A stretch of 64,000 nt of DNA from Lewinellaceae bacterium (lineage in GTDB: Bacteria; Bacteroidota; Bacteroidia; Chitinophagales; Saprospiraceae), in assembly GCA_020636255.1 (NCBI GenBank), contig JACJYE010000002.1, forward strand, positions 434,001-498,000, read 5' to 3'. Shown here piece after piece: positions 16,571-24,530 of this stretch; position 1 is the first letter of the stretch, and every line of letters starts with the position of its first letter. The position numbers and the translations under genes were made by a program. The notes beneath the pieces are model-generated. The model was not told the DNA's origin. It saw nothing but the letters and a program-made list of their open reading frames with translations, and did not search any database.

Positions 16571-19117
16571 TCAGTAAGCAAGCCGGTATGCATATACACT
16601 AGGGCCATAACCGGCCACCACCAGATGGCCTCCGGCCTGCAGGGGCGTCAGCACAAAGGCAGTGCTGCCTGCCAGTGGAAAACCCTGAAGTTGCTGCCCG
16701 GTATTATCCAGCATGCCGATCTTGCCGGCTTTCCGGTTCAGCAGGCCGATCCAGGAATCCCCCGGCCTGGCGACGAGGAAAGCCGTATCGGGAGGAGATG
16801 GCAGGTTCAGGTTGAAAAAGGGCTTGAACGTATCGCCCTCATAATAGTAGGCCCGCATTTCAGCCCCTCTGTAACACAGATAATCCTTGCGCTCATCACC
16901 CGCGAGGGCGCCGAAAAGGAACCGGGCGCCATGCCCGGGGTTCGGCAGCATACGCAGCCGGAAATACGCACCTTCCAGGTTGACGATATGCGCAAAACCA
17001 TCCGTATCACCCAATGCAATCCGCCCGATATCACTTTCGGCCTGATAGTATACAGGCGACACGAAATTCGCCCCCATCTTTACCGGAGCGAAGCGAAATG
17101 AGCCGTCGCGCTGAAAAGCATAAAGCGTGCCGGCATCGCTCAGGGCCAGAATGTAATCCTTATTGCGGTATTGAAAATGGGCCATCGGCTGATGCACACT
17201 GCTATCGGCCAGCGCCTGTGGGTTCCAGCCTGGCAGAGGGTGGCCTTCGGCGTCCCACCCAAAAAGATAACCATTGGCACAGGCGACAAAAAAGCTGTAC
17301 CGGCCTTGTCCTTCAAAATCGGCAACCAGTAAAGGGCTTATCGCCGGCGACTCCAGGGGGATGCGAAAGTACCCGTGTGCTTCTCCTTCAGCCGATACAA
17401 CGTGAATGCCACCGGGCGTAGCGAAAGCCAGGTCGCGCCATTCACCGCCGAAGTAATCGATCAGGTTAACAGCGCCAAGAATAGGGCCGTCGAACTGGTA
17501 TTTCTGGCGCCGCTCGCCATTTGCCCCCAATAGGTAAAGCGCATTGGATTCATCCTGCACCAGATACCCCGGCCCTGTCTCATCGATCGGAAAGGCCTGC
17601 ACCGAACCTTTGGCCGGTGCATCGAGCGCAGCCTTCCAGGCCAGCATAACTTCAGGCCGGGCCGCCGCCGTTGTTCCAGCCTGCACTGCAAGGCCCGTGA
17701 AAGCACCGGAAGGCGAAAAAGCGAGCAGAAAAATATCATAAGCGCTCAGCAAAGCCTGAAGAGGTTCCTGCTGGCCATGAAAATAAGCGGGCAGAGAAGA
17801 AGCACAGAGGCCAGGCCGGGCATACAACCAGGCTTTGGAGCCGGCATCCTGCCCGGCATACCAGGCCAAAAAGTGCTCGTCCTGGCCAAGTGTATTATTG
17901 ACGACCAGGTTGCTCACCAGCTGCTCGATAGCGATACGGGAGCTGCCGACGGCGAGGTAGTCTCCCAGAAGCACCATGTAGGGGTTCTGCACTTTGATGC
18001 CCAACGGCCCCAACAGTGGGCCGCCCAGAAGTTGCCGTATCTGGAAAGACTGGTAATCGTAGGCTTCCAGTGTTCCTACTTCATCGGCAAGGGCCGCCAC
18101 TGACCGTTCGGCATCCTCAGGCCTGTTCACCGCCAGCAGGGCAATGCGGCTATCGGCAGGCCTACCCGGGAGGCCCATCGACAACCAGGCCATTTCTCCT
18201 CCTAACCAGGGCTGAATGTATTGCTTAAAAAGCGCCGGCGCTTTGCCCGCCGGAACATCGGGTAGGGCTTTTCGGAAACACCAGGCGAGGCTGCCGGGCA
18301 GATAGGACAATACGGCTTCGCCCCTCGCAGGAGCAGGAATGGAGAAAGGTCGCCCCGATTCGGGCCCCATGGCCAACCGCCCGCTGATCGACAGGGTATC
18401 CTTGCTGGTTTGAAACTCCAGTTCAATGCCATGACACCAGTGCTCCAATAGCGCCAGAGCCTGCCGCGATTCGGGTGTGACAAGGCCCGTACCCAGGCTC
18501 AACAAATTGTCGGTTTGAAGGAAGGCCATTAGCCCCTCACCGGTATTAGGCATTTCGACACCGCTGCGCCCTCCTTTGAGCCGGGCGATGCCCGATTCCA
18601 CCTGCAGGGGCAGGCGCCCCAGAAGGAGCAGATTGCGATATTGCGCCGCAGCCAGCTTCCTTCCGCCTGGTAAAGTGATATGGTATACGGTATGCCCCCT
18701 GAACGACGAAGCTATGCTCTGGCACTGTGACAAACGTTCTTCCCACGGGAAAGCAGGCGCTACCAGCGAAGCCGCCAGGGCCAGTTTGCCATCGCCCAGG
18801 TTTTGCACCATCAGGAGGCATTTTTCCGCCGGAATGCCCTCCTCCGTTTGAAGGAAAGCGTTAAAAACGCCATAATCGGCTGCCAGCTCAGGAAAAGCCT
18901 GCAAAAGGGAAGGCAGAGCTGTGGAATCCAGCGCAGAAAATGTATTTTTGCCACTCTCCCAACGAAATACCAAAGCGGTAGTTTCAGGAATGGCGTCACC
19001 GGCGCTGCAGGGGTACAGCCATACGCGATAGACAACCAAAGAGACAGCAATTAAAGCAGGAACGATGGCCAGCCACCATCGGTATTGTTTCAAAAAAAAG
19101 GCCATACTATCTTTCAT
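16571..19117 (-). CDS. DUF3352 membrane-anchored protein with C-terminal propeller-like domain
   Basis: About 848 residues. I start it at MKDSMAFFLKQYRWW, because the earlier open frame overlaps the divergent DUF423 gene. An uncleaved signal anchor (WLAIVPALIAVSLVVY) is followed by a long extracytoplasmic DUF3352-type region (roughly residues 40-520). The last 300 residues hold repeated short strands such as LYLLGANGERRQKYQFDGPILG and YLFGWDAEGHPLPGWNP, as in quinoprotein-type beta-propellers. Function is unknown; surface or periplasmic binding is likely. The upstream space to DUF423 is only 37 bp, so the two divergent genes must share a compact promoter region. Confidence 0.7.
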   Translation of the reverse strand: MKDSMAFFLKQYRWWLAIVPALIAVSLVVYRVWLYPCSAGDAIPETTALVFRWESGKNTFSALDSTALPSLLQAFPELAADYGVFNAFLQTEEGIPAEKCLLMVQNLGDGKLALAASLVAPAFPWEERLSQCQSIASSFRGHTVYHITLPGGRKLAAAQYRNLLLLGRLPLQVESGIARLKGGRSGVEMPNTGEGLMAFLQTDNLLSLGTGLVTPESRQALALLEHWCHGIELEFQTSKDTLSISGRLAMGPESGRPFSIPAPARGEAVLSYLPGSLAWCFRKALPDVPAGKAPALFKQYIQPWLGGEMAWLSMGLPGRPADSRIALLAVNRPEDAERSVAALADEVGTLEAYDYQSFQIRQLLGGPLLGPLGIKVQNPYMVLLGDYLAVGSSRIAIEQLVSNLVVNNTLGQDEHFLAWYAGQDAGSKAWLYARPGLCASSLPAYFHGQQEPLQALLSAYDIFLLAFSPSGAFTGLAVQAGTTAAARPEVMLAWKAALDAPAKGSVQAFPIDETGPGYLVQDESNALYLLGANGERRQKYQFDGPILGAVNLIDYFGGEWRDLAFATPGGIHVVSAEGEAHGYFRIPLESPAISPLLVADFEGQGRYSFFVACANGYLFGWDAEGHPLPGWNPQALADSSVHQPMAHFQYRNKDYILALSDAGTLYAFQRDGSFRFAPVKMGANFVSPVYYQAESDIGRIALGDTDGFAHIVNLEGAYFRLRMLPNPGHGARFLFGALAGDERKDYLCYRGAEMRAYYYEGDTFKPFFNLNLPSPPDTAFLVARPGDSWIGLLNRKAGKIGMLDNTGQQLQGFPLAGSTAFVLTPLQAGGHLVVAGYGPSVYAYRLAY

Positions 19118-19154
19118 AGGTACTATATTAACCTGGCCAAAATAAGAGCAAATC

Positions 19155-19589
19155 ATGAGAAAAACATTTCTTCGCCTCGGCAGTTTAATGGCGCTCGCTG
19201 CCGTAGCCATCGGTGCATTCGGTTCCCACGGTTTGAAAAGCATGCTCAGCCCCGAGCAATTGAACACATACGAGATCGGAGTGCGTTACCAGTTCTACCA
19301 CGCCTTTGCCATCCTGGCGGTGGGCGTACTACTCTATTTCCGAAAGACCTCCCTGCTGCCCTGGGCAGGGTGGTTCTTCGCGGCCGGTATCGTTTTGTTC
19401 TCCGGCTCACTTTATTTCCTGGCCATCCGCGAAGTGTTCCAGTTATCGATGGACTGGCTGGGGCCGGTAACCCCAACCGGTGGCATCTGCTTCATATTGG
19501 GCTGGGCCCTGCTGTTGGCCTCTACTTATCAGGAGAACCAGAAATTATACCGCAGCAGGAACCGGGAGGAGCCGGAACAAACCCGCTAA
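19155..19589 (+). CDS. DUF423 family small membrane protein
   Basis: A 144-residue inner membrane protein with four predicted helices. The family features AAVAIGAFGSHGLK near the N-terminus, YQFYHAFAIL in helix 2 and LFSGSLYFLA in helix 3 are present. The molecular function of the family is unknown. It is divergent from the DUF3352 gene and has no obvious operon partner. Confidence 0.88.
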   Translation: MRKTFLRLGSLMALAAVAIGAFGSHGLKSMLSPEQLNTYEIGVRYQFYHAFAILAVGVLLYFRKTSLLPWAGWFFAAGIVLFSGSLYFLAIREVFQLSMDWLGPVTPTGGICFILGWALLLASTYQENQKLYRSRNREEPEQTR

Positions 19590-19776
19590 CCATGTTTTGC
19601 GTACCGCTCTGACGCACAATCGCACCGTCAACATTTTGCTAGACTACGGTTTTAAAGCCTGCTTCAAAACATTAGAAGTGAATAACGACACCCCATTTTA
19701 TTTTTTTTAATTCCCGGATTCCATTATTTTAGCCCCCACTAAAGCCTTTATTTTTTAAAAGAAAAACAAAACCAAC

Positions 19777-20088
19777 ATGAAGAACTTAATGGTTATTGCT
19801 GCTATTGCAGTACTGCTCTCTGGTTGCGCCGCTTACTCCACAGCTCCTGTTCTTGGCGGCATTTACACGGATGTCAAAGCGCCCCTGGCCGCTACTTCCA
19901 ACACGCTTGCCACCAAGGTAGGCACGGCTGAAGCTACCTCCATCCTCGGCCTTGTCGCCACTGGCGATGCCAGCATTAACGCTGCTGCCCAGAAAGCAGG
20001 CATCAAGAAGATCTCTCACATCGACTACCACTCGACCAGCATCCTTGGCATCTTCGCCAAGTTCACGGTCTATGTTTATGGAGAATAA
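19777..20088 (+). CDS. TRL-like small lipoprotein
   Basis: A 103-residue protein with a lipoprotein signal ending in LLSGC. The TRL-family pattern follows: GGIYTDVKAPLAATSN, then GTAEATSILGLVATGDASINAAAQKAGI and a final HIDYHSTSILGIFAKFTVYVYG. Members are envelope-located and of unknown function; the name comes from a tRNA-associated locus. The gene is monocistronic and ends in a strong terminator at 20109. Confidence 0.85.
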   Translation: MKNLMVIAAIAVLLSGCAAYSTAPVLGGIYTDVKAPLAATSNTLATKVGTAEATSILGLVATGDASINAAAQKAGIKKISHIDYHSTSILGIFAKFTVYVYGE

Positions 20089-20108
20089 TTGATATTCTCT
20101 TAGATCAG

Positions 20109-20150
20109 AATTAGCCTCATGGAGCATTAGCCCCTGAGGCTAATTTCGTT
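20109..20150 (+). terminator. Rho-independent terminator after the TRL gene
   Basis: An 11-bp stem formed by AATTAGCCTCA (20109-20119) and TGAGGCTAATT (20135-20145) with a 15-base loop, followed by a short T-rich stretch. Confidence 0.75.
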
Positions 20151-20166
20151 TAGGGGCGGTAGGTAA

Positions 20167-20208
20167 GGTTGAAGGTTAAAGGTTGAAGGTTGAAGGTTGA
20201 AGGTTGAG
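20167..20208 (+). repeat. Six tandem 7-bp repeats (GGTTGAA)
   Basis: Six consecutive copies of GGTTGAA; the second reads GGTTAAA and the last GGTTGAG. It sits 30 bp upstream of the next gene, so copy-number change could alter its leader. Confidence 0.7.
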
Positions 20209-20240
20209 GGGGTGGAGGCAAGAAAAATAAAAGTGGCATT

Positions 20241-20783
20241 ATGAAATGGAAATACCTGTTCGGCGCCCTGATCGTAGTTGGGGGCCTTATCGTTTGGGTG
20301 CTGAGCCAGCGTAGCGCCTCCGGCACAGCGGCGCCTGATATAGCTAATTTGAGTTATAATATTTGCCTGAAGGCCGGTTCTGGATACCAGATACTGGAGA
20401 ACGACACCATTGCGCGCGTCGCGTATGCCAGCAATTACTGGGCAGATAGTACCGGGCAGTATTTTTCCAAAACCCTGGTGAGCCCTTTAGGTGACACCCT
20501 GTTCGTCAGCATTTTCAACAATGCTTCTTTACACCGTGCTGAGGAAACGCTGCGCAGCGCCGGCTTTGAAATACTGGCCCGGGAACAGGCCGAGTCCAGC
20601 GGTTTTACCTGCCTGAAGGCCCTGAGCAGGTCGGAAAACGGCGCCTTCTTCCTGCGGTGGCTCATCGCCGACCCACAGTTCCAGGTCGTTGCCATGGCCG
20701 ACCTGCCTGGCTCCGACAGCGCAGCACTGGCACAACGCTTTCACAACGATCCTTTCATACAATCCATAAAAAAATGTCTCTGA
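20241..20783 (+). CDS. Hypothetical membrane-anchored protein
   Basis: A 180-residue protein that I do not recognise. An N-terminal helix (YLFGALIVVGGLIVWVL) probably anchors it, leaving an extracytoplasmic domain of about 150 residues with mixed alpha/beta character. There are only three Cys (CLKAG, FTCLKA, and the penultimate residue). The end overlaps the next gene by 10 bp, so the two are translationally coupled and probably function together at the envelope. Confidence 0.7.
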   Translation: MKWKYLFGALIVVGGLIVWVLSQRSASGTAAPDIANLSYNICLKAGSGYQILENDTIARVAYASNYWADSTGQYFSKTLVSPLGDTLFVSIFNNASLHRAEETLRSAGFEILAREQAESSGFTCLKALSRSENGAFFLRWLIADPQFQVVAMADLPGSDSAALAQRFHNDPFIQSIKKCL

Positions 20784-21307
20784 GAAAACTGCTTCTGATC
20801 CTGCTGCCGGCCCTGGTGTGCAGTCAACTTTTTGCCCAGGACTCTGATGCTTTGTACCGAAAACTACCACAGGAAGGCTTCGTCCTGTATTTCCTGTCGC
20901 CTACTTCCTTTAAGGCCAAGCCCGGTAAGGTGCGCCTGGAAACGGATTTTACGTTCCAGTACCGCGACCAAAGGCCGGATTCTGTGGACATGAAGTTTTC
21001 CCTCTTTTCCAAAAAGCCCGTACGCGGCCTCGACAGCCTCGTGATTTTTTCCGGGACACAGCGTTTAGGCGCTACTAACACCTTGGAGATCATGTTCCTC
21101 CAAAAAGATAAAGGCAAATGGCACAGCCGGTTTTCGACCCCTATCCCCTACTCCACTCTGGAGCAGATGCTGTCGGCAGGCCCCGGCCTGGCCATCAAAA
21201 TATATGCCGCCGGCCTAACGTTAAACTTTCCCGCCGGCAAGGATTGGCGCGAAGCAGCTGAGGTGCTGAAAGAGATCCTTGCAGTAGAGATCGGGACGGG
21301 GGGATAA
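20774..21307 (+). CDS. Hypothetical secreted protein
   Basis: A 177-residue protein starting at MSLRKLLLIL inside the last codons of the preceding gene. A signal peptide (LLLILLPALVCSQLFAQ) is followed by a beta-rich domain (KVRLETDFTFQYRDQ, DSVDMKFSLFSKKPV). I recognise no family. The coupling to the gene before and the 30-bp gap to the beta-barrel gene after suggest a three-gene envelope operon. Confidence 0.7.
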   Translation: MSLRKLLLILLPALVCSQLFAQDSDALYRKLPQEGFVLYFLSPTSFKAKPGKVRLETDFTFQYRDQRPDSVDMKFSLFSKKPVRGLDSLVIFSGTQRLGATNTLEIMFLQKDKGKWHSRFSTPIPYSTLEQMLSAGPGLAIKIYAAGLTLNFPAGKDWREAAEVLKEILAVEIGTGG

Positions 21308-21337
21308 TATCTTGTTCAATCAAAAACATACTACACC

Positions 21338-21964
21338 ATGAAAAGATCCATGCTTCTTGGGCTGTTGCTGCTGGGCAGCGCTGCTGCATTCGCGCAGCTA
21401 TCTCTGGGTATCAGAGCTGGCGCCAACTTTACCCGCGCCGCCTTCGACCCCGATATCGACGCCAGCTTTGAAAGCAAACCCGAACTACTGATCGGCGGGC
21501 TGCTGGAAGCCCAGCTCGGCCAGCTATTCGCATTGCAACCGGAAGTCACCTACTTGCGCAAGGGGTATCTGTCCAGGCAAACCGTGCTGGGCATTGAGTC
21601 GGAAAACGAACTGGATATGCAATATCTGGACATCGGCGCCCTCCTGAAGCTCAAGGCCGGTAGTGAAAGCCTGAAGTTATACCTCGGCGCCGGGCTCTTT
21701 TACGGCATCGCTTTAAACGGTACATACAGCAGTCGCGCCGGTGGCGTTGAGATCAGCAGCGATGTTACATTTGATAGCGATTACGAGCGCTCCGAATGGG
21801 CAGGCGCGCTGGCGGGAGGGTTGCACTTCCGGGCCGGGCAAGGCTCGCTCTTCATCGACGCCCGCTACCTGCTCGGGCTGACCGATATCGAGAAACGCAG
21901 CGATAATCAGGATGTAAAAAACCGTGGGGTGAGCGTATCTGCAGGCTTGCTGTTCCCGCTGTAA
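21338..21964 (+). CDS. PorT-like outer membrane beta-barrel protein
   Basis: A 208-residue protein with a signal peptide (LLGLLLLGSAAAFAQ), followed by alternating strands typical of eight-stranded outer membrane barrels of Bacteroidota: LSLGIRAGANFTRA, LFALQPEVTYLRKGY, LDIGALLKLKAG, LKLYLGAGLFYGIA, and a C-terminal GVSVSAGLLFPL ending in a short hydrophobic strand. The barrel family is clear; the specific function is not. Confidence 0.82.
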   Translation: MKRSMLLGLLLLGSAAAFAQLSLGIRAGANFTRAAFDPDIDASFESKPELLIGGLLEAQLGQLFALQPEVTYLRKGYLSRQTVLGIESENELDMQYLDIGALLKLKAGSESLKLYLGAGLFYGIALNGTYSSRAGGVEISSDVTFDSDYERSEWAGALAGGLHFRAGQGSLFIDARYLLGLTDIEKRSDNQDVKNRGVSVSAGLLFPL

Positions 21965-21991
21965 GGTGTTTTTAAGCTCCTGAAGCAGAGG

Positions 21992-22243
21992 TTACAGCTC
22001 TTCTTCCTTCCTTCTGTTCCGCCACCAGATAAAGCCGACCAGGCCAACCAGCAGGTAGGGAGTGGCCAGCATATACAGGATGCCGTTGTTGAGCCCGCGC
22101 CCGTCCACGCCACCGTTCTGGAGGTTGCTTTCAGCCGACATGCGGCACATAGGGCATTGAGCTTGTACGCTTTGCGGCGCAACAACGAAAAGGGTTAAAG
22201 CGAAAGCTGCGATGCTCAGCCATTTGGTAATGTTATACTTCAT
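21992..22243 (-). CDS. Small CxxC membrane protein of the oxidase cluster
   Basis: An 83-residue protein starting at MKYNITKWLS. A signal peptide ending VQAQ is followed directly by CPMCRMSAES, a spacer with GRGLNNGILYM, one transmembrane helix (LATPYLLVGLVGFIWW) and a basic tail. This small CxxC protein is a typical last member of the oxidase clusters of Bacteroidota. The Cys pair may bind copper or take part in redox exchange during oxidase assembly; this is inferred from context only. Confidence 0.75.
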   Translation of the reverse strand: MKYNITKWLSIAAFALTLFVVAPQSVQAQCPMCRMSAESNLQNGGVDGRGLNNGILYMLATPYLLVGLVGFIWWRNRRKEEEL

Positions 22244-22307
22244 ATTTCTAGCTTGTCTGGACATAAGCAGTGTACTTAAAGAAATTTGCCGCTATGCAAT
22301 TCGGTGA

Positions 22308-22400
22308 TTAGAGCTTGTTTATTGATGGTCAAGTGCAAATATAAGGGTATTTGAGCTACCGGAAAACAGTAGTTGAGCCTGGCTCCAAACAAGCTCTTAA
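22308..22400. repeat. Inverted repeat pair of the GAGCTTGTTT family
   Basis: TTAGAGCTTGTTT (22308-22320) and AAACAAGCTCTTAA (22387-22400) bracket about 66 bp of unrelated sequence. The right arm contains the stop codon of the DUF420 gene. Confidence 0.6.
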
Positions 22401-22972
22401 TAATACGGCATGAGCATATAATAGGCCACCGGGCCTGTGACCGCCACATATAACCACAGCGGGAACACCCATTTGGCCATTCTGCGGTGTCGCTCCACCT
22501 GGCCCGTAAACCCCCGGATGAACGTAAAGAGGATAAACGGCAGGATCACTGCCGCCAGAGCTATATGGCTCAACAGGAGCAACAGGTAAAAGGTACGGCT
22601 GCCGCCTACTGCCGCCTTCTCATCACTGCTGAGGATGCCATCGTGGTTGGCATCGCCGTACAGGGTTTCCGGGTTGGTAAAGTGATAGGCCACATAAGAC
22701 AGCAGGAACAGTACCGACAGGCCTATGGCCACATAGATCAGCCGTCGGTGGGCCTTCACGTTCTTCTGTTTGATGAAATAATACGCAGCCATCAATACAA
22801 CGGCTGTCAGCGCGTTGAGCGTAGCGTGGAAAGGGGGCAGGAAACTCAGATCCCAACCCGCCGGCAGCGCGATCTTTACCTGGCGCATCATACCTACCAG
22901 AATGAGTACAGCGGCGGTAACGGCCCAGGCCCAGATGTTCATTTGGCGGGCCAGCTGTAGGTTCTTTTCCAT
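22397..22972 (-). CDS. DUF420 family membrane protein
   Basis: A 191-residue protein with five predicted helices and conserved His residues placed in or near helices (PPFHATLNALTAVVL, LLLSHIALAAVILPFILF, RHRRMAKWVFPLWLYV), as in the DUF420/CtaM-like group. CtaM-type relatives help assemble haem-copper oxidases. An EF-hand-like loop (GDANHDGILSSDE) sits between helices and could bind calcium. Its location downstream of the SCO-like and subunit IV genes supports an oxidase-assembly role. Confidence 0.82.
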   Translation of the reverse strand: MEKNLQLARQMNIWAWAVTAAVLILVGMMRQVKIALPAGWDLSFLPPFHATLNALTAVVLMAAYYFIKQKNVKAHRRLIYVAIGLSVLFLLSYVAYHFTNPETLYGDANHDGILSSDEKAAVGGSRTFYLLLLLSHIALAAVILPFILFTFIRGFTGQVERHRRMAKWVFPLWLYVAVTGPVAYYMLMPYY

Positions 22973-23133
22973 TCGTTAGTGTTTGCAATTTGATCAAACG
23001 CGGGTCATCCCGAACATTCATTAATACTAGCTAGATGCTCGATCACAACCCGGCTCGGCCTGTGATCGATACTAAGAGCTTGCCTGGAGGCCACCCTTTG
23101 GGCTGCAGATACTATTGATCCGAAAAGCTATCC

Positions 23134-23793
23134 TTATTTTTCCTTCTCCCGCTGAAAGATCAGCTCCTTTTCCTTTTTCAAAGGGATGTTATAGGTAACG
23201 TGCCGGATCAGCCGCTTGAGCTCATCGGGCCGGCGCATGTCGTAATAGCCGCGCACGATGAGGCTATCGGCGAAAAACAGGAGCGCGTTATCCGTCAGGC
23301 TCATCTGATGTTCTTCAAAAGGCAGCTTGCAGGCGGCGGCCAGCGATTGCAGCTCGTCCTCCGTCCCGGAAAGGAAAAAACACTGCTCCGGGTCGGCAAG
23401 CTGGTATTGCTGGGCAAAGGCCAACATACGGCTGCGGCCTGCAGCAGAAGTATCGGGGTTGAAGGCCAGGAAAAAGATGTCGTCGCGTTCGTCGTATTGG
23501 CCATGAAGCCTGGCAAGGGTGTTGCCATATATTTCCGCCTGGGGCTCCGAAAAGAAGTAGCCCACCACCAGGCCGTCCTGAAAACGGTTCTGGCTCACCA
23601 GGCTGTCGTTGTCGTTCAGGAGGGTAAAGCCAGGCACCAGGGCATAGTCTTTCATCTCCGCCCTGGTCTGCAGGCGATAATCCAGGCCGGTTTGCAGGTA
23701 ATACCAGGAGCCGAGCGGCAGGCCTACCAGCATCAGTAACAGAATGAGGGCCGTGGGCCACCTCATTTTTCCTACGAGATATTTCTTCGACAT
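23134..23793 (-). CDS. SCO-like thioredoxin-fold protein without copper ligands
   Basis: A 219-residue protein with an N-terminal membrane anchor (ALILLLMLVGLPLGSWYYL) and a periplasmic thioredoxin-like domain: PGFTLLNDNDSLVSQ, GLVVGYFFSE, DDIFFLAFNPDT, then NALLFFADSLIVRGYYD. It occupies the place where SCO1/SenC copper chaperones are found in this cluster. However, the CxxxC motif that should follow the GYFF strand is replaced by SEPQA, and the distal His is absent. It cannot bind copper in the SCO manner. A structural assembly role is possible. Confidence 0.65.
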   Translation of the reverse strand: MSKKYLVGKMRWPTALILLLMLVGLPLGSWYYLQTGLDYRLQTRAEMKDYALVPGFTLLNDNDSLVSQNRFQDGLVVGYFFSEPQAEIYGNTLARLHGQYDERDDIFFLAFNPDTSAAGRSRMLAFAQQYQLADPEQCFFLSGTEDELQSLAAACKLPFEEHQMSLTDNALLFFADSLIVRGYYDMRRPDELKRLIRHVTYNIPLKKEKELIFQREKEK

Positions 23794-23950
23794 GGTTCGT
23801 CGTTCGTTAACGATTATTGAAACAGCCCGGGCGGGGTATTGTTGAGGGCTTTAAGATGTTCATTTCGCCCTGGCCGCAGGAATGACGATCAGATGGCCGG
23901 CAGCGGTAAAAACCATTTGGATAACACGGGTTCCGGCCCCGTTTATACAA

Positions 23951-23984
23951 CTATGGATGAGAGCTGTACAGCTCTCATCCATAG
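23951..23984. repeat. Perfect 34-bp palindrome
   Basis: The 17-base half CTATGGATGAGAGCTGT is followed at once by its exact reverse complement. It lies in the 260-bp gap between subunit IV and the SCO-like gene, the widest gap of the respiratory cluster. The rest of that gap holds nothing I can name. Confidence 0.8.
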
Positions 23985-24053
23985 CTCCGGCCTTTATGGG
24001 AGGCCTGATCTCTTAGTACCCGGGGATCCGGTCGTAATAAAATTGCTGGCGGA

Positions 24054-24482
24054 TCACGACTTCAGCTCCAGCGGGTAGGTATCGCCGGAGCGCATACCCT
24101 GCTGGCCGTCCTGCCCGTCTGCAGGCAGCTCATTTTTTTCCTTGATCTGCTCACGGCGATGCTTCCATGAATTGCCTTCCTGGAAGAAAGCAATGATAGC
24201 CCAGATCAGTAGTGCTGTTGGCAGCAGCACGCTCATGGCCAGGCCTTTGACTTCATACTTCATGTGCATGAACTCGTAGATGATAAAGTGGGCTTTATAC
24301 AGTGACAGGCCGATGATAAGCAGCCCTACCAAATAATGCAGCCAGGTGATGAACTTAAAGCTTTCGACGATATGGCCTTTTCCCAGGAGCGAGAAGAATA
24401 CCTCGATCAGGGTTACAGCGGCCAGTATGACGAGCCCTTTGTAAACGACCTTTTTGGCTTGTTCGTAGCTCAAATGTCCCAT
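24054..24482 (-). CDS. Cytochrome c oxidase subunit IV (bacterial caa3 type)
   Basis: A 142-residue protein with three transmembrane helices (KGLVILAAVTLIEVFFSLL, YLVGLLIIGLSLYKAHFIIY, AMSVLLPTALLIWAIIAFF) and the conserved KAHFIIYEFMHMKYE. It is an accessory subunit stabilising the oxidase core. The hydrophilic C-terminal tail of about 35 residues is longer than usual. It follows subunit III by 48 bp. Confidence 0.87.
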   Translation of the reverse strand: MGHLSYEQAKKVVYKGLVILAAVTLIEVFFSLLGKGHIVESFKFITWLHYLVGLLIIGLSLYKAHFIIYEFMHMKYEVKGLAMSVLLPTALLIWAIIAFFQEGNSWKHRREQIKEKNELPADGQDGQQGMRSGDTYPLELKS

Positions 24483-24530
24483 TATCTTCAGCTAGTTTTT
24501 TCTTGATGAATAATTGGTTTCAACGCTGGC

